Assembly: GCA_000733355.1 (NCBI GenBank) | Contig: JNVV01000051.1 | Span: 163,298 to 227,297, forward strand | Direction: 5' to 3' | Length of the DNA: 64,000 nt | Origin: Falciphora oryzae | Taxonomy: Eukaryota; Ascomycota; Sordariomycetes; Magnaporthales; Magnaporthaceae | Shown: one piece after another, positions 55,912 through 64,000 of the stretch | How positions within the stretch are numbered: the first letter of the stretch is position 1 | How the letters are laid out: each line of letters begins with the position of its first letter | Notes under the pieces: generated by a model | Told to the model about the DNA's origin: nothing | What the model saw: the letters and a program-made list of their open reading frames with translations, nothing else | Databases searched by the model: none | Position numbers and translations under genes: made by a program

Positions 55912-56727
55912 TGTCACACGGAAGAACCTGTGGACTCACCTAATCGGCCTCACAGAAGGTCCGGGAACCGGTATAGGTGCCCAACGGCCCCGAGGCCCAA
56001 AGGCCGAAGGCCGGAAGGGCAGTGTGAATCATGTACTCGATACTTCGCACGGATCACAGGGTGGTTTATATAAACCCTGTAACACCCCATACAGAAGCAT
56101 GGCCAGCAGCCGCAGGGGACGCCACCGGTGACCACAAGGGAGGCCTCCGGGTGGTAGCCGGAGGGGCGCAAGCCCTGACGGATGTGCGGATCAGGAGAGT
56201 TTAACTTTGCGACACGCGCGCCGATCAGCCCCCGCAGATCAGCCCGGCCCGGAACCTTAAGAGGGACGAAACATATCCGGCTCCGACGGACGCCGCGGAG
56301 GAGGCAGTGTGCCGATAATAACCGAAAGGCAGGCCCCGACGGACGCCACGAAGGAGGAGGCGCGCCGACGACAGCCGAAGGACGGACGGAGGGCTAAAGC
56401 ATAAGGAGGGCCCGAGAGACCCCCTGTGAAGGAGGTTCGGAGGGCAAGCTATCGTTTCTGTTTCTACCTACACCATAAACTTGTTGAGCCCTGACGAATA
56501 CGACTGTTAAGCTGCTAAACCTCTGAGACCTCCCTGCGAGAACCCCCTTTTTCCAGGCCTGACACTACTGTAGCTGGCTATAGTAGGGCGGAGGCCTGTT
56601 ACAAACCCTGCCATCTCCTATGTCTTCCATAAGAGATTCCTTTTTCCTCAAGCATCTCTTGAGCCCATAGAAAGATTATCTGCAATATAGAGATCCTTCT
56701 TTAAGCCGTCTTTGACCCCTTGTTACA
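55912..56727 (+). repeat. 5' LTR, split by a nested solo LTR
   Basis: Begins TGTCACACGG and ends CCCTTGTTACA. Removing 56078-56608 leaves 285 bp, the length of the 3' LTR at 63434-63718. Confidence 0.92.
56078..56603 (+). mobile_element. solo LTR of a second family (526 bp) nested in the 5' LTR
   Basis: Starts TGTAACACCCC and ends GGCCTGTTACA. The terminal heptamers TGTAACA and TGTTACA are perfect inverted repeats. It is flanked by the 5-bp duplication AACCC (56073-56077 and 56604-56608). Removing it and one AACCC restores the continuous LTR sequence seen in the other copies. Confidence 0.92.
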
Positions 56728-56728
56728 A

Positions 56729-56740
56729 ATAATCTTTCTA
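56729..56740 (+). promoter_or_regulatory. self-complementary primer binding site
   Basis: ATAATCTTTCTA begins two bases after the LTR end and is the exact reverse complement of TAGAAAGATTAT inside the same LTR (56668-56679). This is the arrangement of self-primed Tf1/sushi-group elements, where the 5' end of the RNA folds back as primer. In the unbroken 3' LTR that motif lies about 70 bases after a TATATAAA box (63589-63596), a sensible transcription start. Confidence 0.75.
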
Positions 56741-57375
56741 CGCTCTGCCCCTTGACGGAAGCCTTACTATCTTTCCTCCTAAGCTTTGGAGAGGCCCTGT
56801 TAGTCGGTACCCCCAAGCTCCAACTGTTGCCTTTTTTAGCGAATAAAACCCTGGGGCCACACCATAGACATTTTGACTGTCACCGGTGTTTTCGAACGGG
56901 TAAAAGCGAGAAGAATATACAGGAGGGTCGTTTCACCCTCTCAGTCGCCCTAGAGAAACCACGGGACTCTAAAAAAGGCCGGAGGATTTCCTTTGTACCT
57001 TTGGGATTCTATTCTGCCCAGGAATACAAGGAACCGGACCCCTTCATCTCGTTTGCAACGACATCTCCTTCCCTACTAAGCGACTTTGGCATGCCGGTTA
57101 TGGAATCCCCTTTTTTGCCTAGCGATTCCGGTATGCTTGCCGATACCATGCCGGCCTAATTTGAAAAAGCGGCCGGAAAAGCCCCCGAAGGCCTTTCCCG
57201 GTTTGCACCGGAAGAACGTTAAAATACCCCTATGCTCGACGATTAGGGGGCATTTATCCTGTATTCGGCACCCCCTTTTAGCATGGCCTTCGAACAACAA
57301 GCCCTTATATCCGTAGGACGCTTTTAGGATCCCCCGGGCTGGATGATTGAAATCTAACGGGAATTTATCAGTACG

Positions 57376-59418
57376 CACGAAGCAATTTCGGCCCTATCCC
57401 GAAATGTGAGCCAGGAAATCCTCGCCGATCGGGAACAAATCCGCGAAATCAGGAACCATTACGACCATATTACCTACGTATATAATACCGTCGTCTTTTT
57501 ATATAAGGAAGGCTTAATCGCTTCCGCCGACCAACAAAAGGCATTCCGGCAACGGATTATCGGAGAAAGCTAGGCATTTGCATAACAAGTTTGGGCCACG
57601 GTCGCCATTTTGGCCGAAGAGTAACAAACCCGTTCGGAGGCCCTAGTTCAGCTCCGGGACGTTACTTGGGCCTAACAAAACCACCTGCAAAACCTACAAG
57701 CACGACTTTCCACCTTCGAAAAGGGAGTTTCCAACTGGGCCGTTAATAAAGATGCCCAAATTCAGGATCTCCTAACCAAGGAGCATGTTTCGCCCGAAGC
57801 CCTTACCAAAGCCGAGCGACGCATATTGGCCCAAACTCACCAGCTTGTTAAGGACGCCGTACGGGAAAGTCGGCGATTTGCGGCACAAGGAAGGCGGCCT
57901 AGATCAGCTACGGTACTTTCGGCCCTCCAAAGGTCGTCCCTTCCACCGGGCTCCCGTCAAAGCACTTTAGAAAGGGAAAAACCCGTTCCTTCCACGGAGA
58001 AACCCTTGCCCCAATCGGCGCTTAAAACGTTGGCATCATTACGCTAGGGCTTTCAGGACCTCCTATCGTCTGATAACCTCCGACGGCAACAAGTTCGGGC
58101 TACTGCCTTCGCTGCCCAACAACAGTACAAGGCCGCCACGGCAGGTCCTAGGCACTCTGGAAGCCTCGGAGGACTCGATCAGGGGCCTCCCCAGGGGCCA
58201 CCTAACAAACTTCCTAAGCATATTGCTATTCCTTCGGAACCTTTAGAACCTTCGAACTCCTCCTTAGAAAACGATGCCCTTGAAAATAACGGACGGGCTT
58301 TTAAGGACCCCGATTTGCGGGACCTTATTAAAGCCATCCAACAGGGAAATGCTTACCCGCATAATCCGATCCCTACGGCCGTCATTAACCCAGTCCAGCT
58401 TAACAAGCCACCTAGTTACGACGGCAAGGACCTGGCTAAATTTAGGCCATGGTGGCTTCGCGTTACCTCCTATATGGAGACCTACGTCGAAAGCTTTCCT
58501 AACGATATAGTTAAAATCAACTAGGTCGGGTCCCTACTTACGGAAAACGCACAAGTTTGGCACTATCAACGCCTTCGGTCCCTTCGAAGCGCGCAGCTCG
58601 AGGACAACTGGCGGGCCTATTTGGCGGCCCTATAGGAACGCTTCCGGGACGCTACCGAACACTACCGCAACGCTAAAAAAATGCGGGAGCTTAAGTACAA
58701 GGGAGATACCGTTCAGTACCTTACTGAGCTCCTTGACCTTAACGAAGCGGTCCAATGGTCCGGCGTCATGTTTAGGGAGCACATTTCCCGCACCTTTCCA
58801 AAGGAAATTACCAAATTGGTATATTCCCGTTGCGGAGGAGTCCTTGATACGGATGAAGAATTCCTTGCAGCAATCCAAAAGGCCGGCAAAATCCACGAAG
58901 TTATGCTCCAAGACCCGGGGCTAACCCCGAAGGATAAGGGAAAAGACGAGCCCGCTTCGACCCCGGAGCGCTCGAACGCGGGCCGTCGCCGCGGCAAGGG
59001 CTCCAAAGACAGGAACCCAAGTCCATCCTCAAGCTCCCGTTCCGGAAAGAAGGCCAACGATAAAAAGGCCGCCGACAAAAAGAACAACATTTGGACTACC
59101 ACCAAATTGGCACTCGAAGGAATCGAACAACGCGATATCGACGCACGAAAGTTGGCTAAAGCCGACTGCTGGCGCTGCGGAAGAGAAGGGCACTATACGT
59201 TAGAATGCTACGCCAAAAAGGACACCAACGGCAAGGAACTCCCTCCTACACCAGCAAAAACGGCTGGTGCCAAATCCATCCTTAAACGCTCTGCAACGGA
59301 CGAACAGGAGGAACAGCCACAGGCCAAAAAGGCTAAAATCGCTAGCCTCACCTTAGAAGCCCCGAGCGAACCACGAATTTTTGAACTATCAGATTCGGAA
59401 TCGGACGATGACTGTTGA
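57376..59418 (+). pseudogene. gag of the gypsy element
   Basis: It has an N-terminal helical region (QEILADREQIREIRNHYDHI), the Retrotrans_gag core (PSYDGKDLAKFRPWWLRVTS to YLTELLDLNEAVQWSGVMFR) and a CCHC knuckle CWRCGREGHYTLEC at 59167-59208. It carries eight in-frame stops: TAG, TAA, TAA and TAA near 57572-57683, then TAG 58045, TAG 58525, TAG 58633 and the final TGA 59416. There is no frameshift. Confidence 0.85.
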
Positions 59419-59459
59419 CAACCATCGACTATCGCCGCCAACCAGTTCCGAAGGCCCTT

Positions 59460-62400
59460 AACGGATAAGGAACTCGCAAAACCGATCCTCCGCATGTATA
59501 TACGGGCGAGGGGATCGAAGGAGATACCTGTCCGGGTCCTTTTGGATGGAGGCAGCGATACGAAGGTCATGTCGGACAAAATAGCGAAGCAACTCCCGGG
59601 TCACCTGGTTGATAGAGCTATCCCTTGCGTGATGACCTCCTTTTCAGGGAAAATCGAACCAGAGGCCGGAAAGCAACTAGTTGTCGACGTTACCCTCCGG
59701 CATAAAACGCACTATTTTACAGAAACGTTCGAAGTCAGTTTTACGGATCCAGATTGCGATATTATCCTGCCCTTCGCATGGTGTTACACGGAAGAACCCG
59801 TGGACCTAACTAGTCGGCATCACGAGTCGGCCTCACGGAGGGTCGAAGACCCGCATAGGCGGTTAACGGCCCTAAGGCCAAGCGGTGAAGGTTGGAAGGC
59901 AGTGTGAATCATGTACTCGATACTTCGCACGGATTACAAAGGGTTTATATAAACCCTGCCATCTCCTATGTCCTTCACGAAAGATTCCTTCCTCCTCAAG
60001 CATCTTTTGAGCTCATAGAAAGATTATCTGCAATCTAGAGATTCTTTCTCCAAGCCGTCTTTGACCCCTTGTTACACATGGCAAAGGCAACACCTACCGC
60101 TGGGGTTATTGGATCGCGACCTTCGGGATATCCGGATGGATTCGGACAAATGCCGGAAGTGCAACAAGCCCCGGGCACGGAAGCTATAGGATTTACGGCC
60201 GCCCAAAGGCTTACGCCTTCGGGAGAACATGAAAACAGTCGAGCCTGCGATTATTGCCGCTATTAAATACGGGCACGGTATTCCTTCCTTTGAGGAAGTG
60301 AACAAAGCAGATTCGGACGGCCTCGAATCGGTGCCACAAGAGTTTAGGGAATTTTTCCCTATTATGACGGAAGCGGCTGCTACCCGTTTTCCCGATTATC
60401 AGCCCTGGGACTACGAAATTCACTTTAAAGAAGGAGCTCAATTAACCCATGGCCCCTTGTACCTAATGAGCTAAAGGGAATTGGATGTCCTAAAGCCGTG
60501 GCTGGAAAAGCAGGTACGAATCGGTCGGGCCAGGCTATGCCAAACTGCCAACAGTTCGCCCCTTATGTTCGCAGAAAAGAAAGACCCCTTCGATCCCTTA
60601 AGGGTGGTGGTCGACTACAGGGACGTAAACGCTAAAACGATTCCGATTCGGTGCCCTATCCCGCTTATTACAGAGCTTTAGGATCGATTTCGGAATGCCA
60701 AATGGAAAACGAAAATCGACTTTAAAACCGGGTTTAACCTGATTCGGATGAAGAAAGGGCACGAATGGCTTACGGCCTTCCGTTGCAAATACGGCGTCTT
60801 CGAGTTCACGGTTATGCCTATAGGCCTTATCAACGCCCCCGCCACCTTCCAAAGCATGATAAACCATATTTTTATGGACCTTATCGATGCCGGGCTCTTT
60901 GTGTATTTGGATGACTTCCTAATATACGCAGAAACTAAGGAACAATACGATAGTTTGGTAAAGGAGGTGCTTCGCCGCCTTACCAAACACAACCTGGCCG
61001 TAGCCCTTCGCAAATGCGTTTGGGGGGTATACGAAGTCGAGTTCTTTGGTTATATAATAGGACCCGAGGGCATCGCAATGTCCAAGGACAAAGTTGATGC
61101 TATCATCTAATGGAAGGCCCCCAATTGCCTTAAAGACTCCCAGTCGTTCGTCGGTTTTGCCAACTTTTACAGGAGGTTTATTAAAGGGTTTTTAGGAATC
61201 GTTAGGCCTATAACGACAGCCAACGCCCTGCTAAAAAGCCAATGGCGATGGACCCCCGAAATGGAACAGGCCTTCGAAGCCTTTAAAATCGCTTTCGTTT
61301 CGCCTCCAATACTTTGGCATTTTAATCCGTTTCTCCCGGCGCAAGTCGAGGTAAACGCCTTAGACTTTGCCTTTAAAGGGGTATTATCCCAAAAGGACCC
61401 CGAAACCAATAAATTGCACCCCGTTGCCTTCCATTCACGCAAAATATCGCCCGCCGAAATCAACTATGAAATTTATAATAAGGAACTTTTGGCGGTCGTC
61501 GATTGTTTCACTAGGTGGAAGCATTACCTCAAAGGGGCAAAGCACCGGATAAAGGTTTATACGGATTACTGGAACCTCGAATATTTCCTGACGGCCAAAG
61601 TCCTTAATCGAAAGCAAGCTAAATAGGCACAACAACTGGCTGGTTATTGGTTTATAATTAATTACCGGCTAGGAAAGCAAAATAAAAAGGCTGATGTGCT
61701 GTTAAAATTACCTTAGCATAAGCCTAAAAAAAGGGGGAGTAAGGATCAGCCGATTACGACGATTTTGCAAACAAAACATTTCCCAGCAAAAATTTCGGCC
61801 CTAAAAGGACAAAAAAATAACCCCATAGAAAAAGCTTTGCCGTAAAGAGCACCTTTTTTCCTTTTGTCCCCAGGCCGGCTTTGCAGTATTCCAGTCCTAA
61901 AGTGGGCTACGGAATTTACTAACAAAGTTAAGCAAGCTGGTATATCGGATTCCGAATACTAGGGCCGTTTTCAAAAGCCCGAAAAGGGTGAAAAAGTTAA
62001 AAATAGCCTCCTTTATTATAAAAAAAGATTGTGGGTGCTAACGGAGGCTTTGCAAAAAAAAGTCCTCGAATCCGAACATAATACAAAAATCGCTGGATAT
62101 ATGGGTATAGATAAAACCCTCGAGTTAATTATTCGGCATTTTTAGTGGCCCAATATCGAGGCAAAAGTCCGGGAATACGTGAGGGGATGCCTGGAGTGCT
62201 AACGTAATAAGGCCCTAAGGCACGCCCCCTTTGGACCCCTACAACCTATGGAGCTGCATTACTAGCTTTGGAAGACGGTGGCTATGGATTTTATTACGGA
62301 CCTCCTTTTAAGCGATGGGTGCGATTCAATTTGGGTAATGGTAGACCCTTTTACTAAAATGGCGCATTTTGTCCCTTTTAAAATTAAGGGTAAAAAATCG

Positions 62401-63432
62401 GATGACTTTATCCGCATTTTCGCTAAAAAATACTGGCGATTGCACGGTGTGCCTTTGGATATTATCTTTGATAGAGATTCTAGATTTACGAGCCATTTGT
62501 GGAAAAATTTCCTCCGTTTGGTAGGCATTAAGCCAAAAATGAGCATTGCCTTCCATTTTTAAACGGATGGACAAACCGAAAGGTTTAACTAAAGCTTGGA
62601 AACCTATTTTAAGTTTTTCGTAAATTACGAAATAACCAATTGGGTTAAACTATTACCCACGGCGGAATTTGCTTATAATAATATATTTTCGGCAAGTACT
62701 TTTATTACTCTTTTTTTCGCCAACTACGGGTACCACCTAGCTTCTAATAATCCCCCTCTTTTAGGACGAATACGCAATCCAGCGAGCCAACTTTACCGGC
62801 ATTGGATGACCTAGGTGCACGAAGAAGCCAAATAACACCTCGAAAAAGCCCGGGAACGAATGAAGCATTGGGCCGATAAAAGGAGAAGCCCCTCGCCGGT
62901 CCTTACCGAAAAACAATTCGTTATATTAAACGCCCGGCATATAAAAACCCGTCGCCCCGCCAAAAAATTCGATGCCAAAATGCTCGGGCCATTCCGGATC
63001 TTTAAGGTTATTTCTCCTACGGCGGTACGATTAGCCCTATTTAAAACCTGGAAAATTTATAACGCTTTCCACGTGTCCTTTATTAAACCCTACCGCTTTA
63101 ACATTTAAGCACGACCTGACCTTAACTAGGTATTGCGGGAGGCCCCCTCGGTTATAGGAGATTTCGTTGTAAAAAAGGTTATGGATTTTATAGATACAGG
63201 CGGGAAGGTTCGTTACTTTGTTTGATGGGAAGATTACCTACGAAAAAAGGACTGGACGTGGGAACTTTGGGAGCATTTCGATACCGACGGATTTAAGCAA
63301 TACGTTGTTGCCTTTTATCGGCTTAACCCCGATAAGCCTAGGGACCCCCGCGTGCTACAAGATATAGGCACAGCCGCATCCTTTAAACGGGCTTCAAAAG
63401 GTTTCGAAACGCGCCTTAGGAAAAGGAGGATA
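59460..63432 (+). pseudogene. pol of the gypsy element (PR-RT-RH-IN-chromodomain)
   Basis: The protease region has VRVLLDGGSDTKVMSDK, with DGG where DSG is usual. RT has VVVDYRDVNAKTIP, GLINAPATFQSMI and the catalytic YLDD at 60904-60915. RNase H reads VNALDFAFKGVLSQ where TDASD is usual (S to L and D to N by transitions). Integrase has an H2C2-like segment ending CLEC and catalytic-core Asp, Asp and Glu in VAMDFITDLL, DRDSRFTS and TDGQTERFN. A chromodomain (VRYFV, stop, WEDYLRKKDWTWE) ends it at about 63290. About 18 stops, mostly TAG and TAA, interrupt it, and a solo LTR is inserted at 59782-60076. The frame is otherwise unshifted. Confidence 0.9.
59782..60076 (+). mobile_element. solo LTR of the same family inside pol
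   Basis: Starts TGTTACACGGAAG and ends CCTTGTTACA (295 bp, more diverged than the terminal LTRs). It is flanked by CATGG at 59777-59781 and 60077-60081. The insertion plus duplication is 300 bp, a multiple of three, so the pol frame is not shifted. Confidence 0.92.
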
Positions 63433-63433
63433 G
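63418..63433 (+). promoter_or_regulatory. polypurine tract
   Basis: AGGAAAAGGAGGATAG lies directly before the 3' LTR, the expected plus-strand primer site of an LTR retrotransposon. Confidence 0.85.
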
Positions 63434-63718
63434 TGTCACACGGAAGAACCTGTGGACTCACCTAATCGGCCCCACAAAAGGTCCAGGAACCGGTATAGGT
63501 GCCTAACGGCCTCGAGGCCCAAAGGCCGAAGGCCGGAGGGGCAGTGTGAATCATGTACTCGATATTTCGCACGGATCACAGGGTGGTTTATATAAACCCT
63601 GCCATCTCTTATGTTTTCCATGAGAGATTCCTTCTTCCTCAAGCATCTCTTGAGCCCATAGAAAGATTATCTGCAATATAGAGATCCTTCTCCAAGCCGT
63701 CTTTGACCCCTTGTTACA
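63434..63718 (+). repeat. 3' LTR (285 bp)
   Basis: Begins TGTCACACGG and ends TTGTTACA. It contains TATATAAA at 63589-63596. It differs from the 5' LTR at a handful of positions, all transitions in the stretch I aligned. Confidence 0.93.
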
Positions 63719-63719
63719 G

Positions 63720-63752
63720 AAAGCGTCAAGTCGGTCCGCCGCACTTTATCCC
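63720..63752. repeat. 33-bp inverted repeat, right copy
   Basis: Exact reverse complement of 55367-55399, fitted between two LTRs of the same family. Confidence 0.9.
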
Positions 63753-64000
63753 TGTCACACGGAAGAACCTGTGGACTCACCTAATCGGCCCCACAGAAGG
63801 TCCGGGAACCGGTATAGGTGCCCAACGGCCCCGAGGCCCAAAGGCCGAAGGCCGGAGGGGCAGTGTAAATCATGTACTTAATATTTCGCACGGATTATAG
63901 GGTGGTTTATATAAACCCTGCCATCTCCTATGTCCTCCATGAAAGATTCCTTCTTCCTTAAGCATCTTTTGAGCCTATAGAAAGATTATCTGCAATATAG
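63753..64000 (+). mobile_element. further LTR of the same gypsy family, cut by the window edge
   Basis: Begins TGTCACACGG and follows the 285-bp LTR consensus for 248 bases to the end of the window. It may be a solo LTR or the 5' LTR of another copy. Confidence 0.9.

Larger units (their letters stand above)
55912..63718 (+). mobile_element. Ty3/gypsy chromovirus-type LTR retrotransposon, RIP-inactivated
   Basis: A complete element: 285-bp LTRs (5' copy interrupted by a solo LTR), a primer site next to the 5' LTR, gag, protease, reverse transcriptase, RNase H, integrase and chromodomain, a polypurine tract (63418-63433) and a 3' LTR. All domains from about 57376 to 63432 lie in one frame, without a frameshift, but with about 26 in-frame stops. 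Nearly all are TAG or TAA at positions where Gln (or Trp) is expected. The two LTRs differ by a few transitions. The bases flanking the element (CTTCC left, GAAAG right) are not a target duplication. Confidence 0.93.

Noticed and set aside
57376..63432. Stop-codon reassignment (TAG and TAA read as Gln), because stops in the gypsy frame sit almost only at Gln positions without frameshifts.
   Set aside because: Intact genes in the window end in TAA, TAG and TGA in the expected places (for example the NLR gene with TAA and the thioesterase with TAG). RIP explains the pattern by turning CAG and CAA into TAG and TAA.
55907..63723. A target-site duplication for the whole gypsy element.
   Set aside because: The flanks read CTTCC and GAAAG, which do not match. 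The ends were probably reshuffled by recombination.
1..64000. tRNA and rRNA genes.
   Set aside because: I looked for B-box-like GGTTCGAATCC and cloverleaf patterns by eye and found none; a tRNA scan would be needed to exclude degenerate copies.

Overview
The window is about 64 kb of nuclear DNA from a filamentous ascomycete, probably a Sordariomycete (inference). The evidence is short GT-AG introns of roughly 50-225 bp with CTAAC-like branch sites, GC-rich genes, fungus-specific families (HET, DUF7580, DUF7924, PNP_UDP-NACHT-ankyrin, ankyrin plus subtilisin, cellobiose-dehydrogenase-type cytochrome), and C-to-T nonsense changes typical of repeat-induced point mutation (RIP). One run of 98 N (4466-4563) is an assembly gap.

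Layout. From 1 to 7.4 kb there are three apparently intact genes: an alpha/beta-hydrolase-like protein (minus), an unrecognised 302-residue protein (minus) and a multi-exon ankyrin/subtilisin gene (plus). From 7.4 to 12.1 kb lie decayed minus-strand genes, including a helicase-like relic, and unassigned GC-rich DNA. An intact acyl-CoA thioesterase (12.2-13.4 kb) is followed by gene-poor DNA, a broken protein kinase (16.2-16.8 kb) and a DUF7924-type gene (18.2-19.5 kb). From 20 to 30 kb the DNA is a graveyard of HET, DUF7580, flavoprotein-like and other broken genes. An intact 703-residue HET protein sits at 31.1-33.2 kb. The centrepiece at 38.3-42.2 kb is an intact NLR-type gene, PNP_UDP-NACHT-ankyrin, with eight nearly identical ankyrin repeats. 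From 45.8 to 51.2 kb are a broken hypothetical gene, a broken P-type Ca2+-ATPase and a 5'-truncated, mutated copy of a striatin (PRO11-like) WD40 region.

The right end is a stack of transposable elements. A 5'-truncated LINE (52527-55272) inserted in antisense into the end of a secreted haem-domain (AA8) gene with a perfect 15-bp target duplication. Next is a complete but RIP-disabled Ty3/gypsy chromovirus-type retrotransposon (55912-63718) with 285-bp LTRs, a primer site complementary to its own LTR (self-priming, Tf1/sushi style), gag, protease, RT-RNase H, integrase and chromodomain in one frame without a frameshift. Two solo LTRs are nested in it, each with an exact 5-bp target duplication, and a further LTR runs off the right edge.

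How it fits together. Most non-transposon genes belong to the fungal self/non-self and programmed-death repertoire: PNP_UDP, NACHT and ankyrin, HET, subtilisin, hydrolase with a remodelled nucleophile, and DUF7580. Intact members stand among broken relatives and transposons. I read the window as a fast-turnover, repeat-rich immune-receptor-like region where duplication, transposition and RIP create and destroy copies. The roles of the individual genes in immunity are inferred from family membership only.
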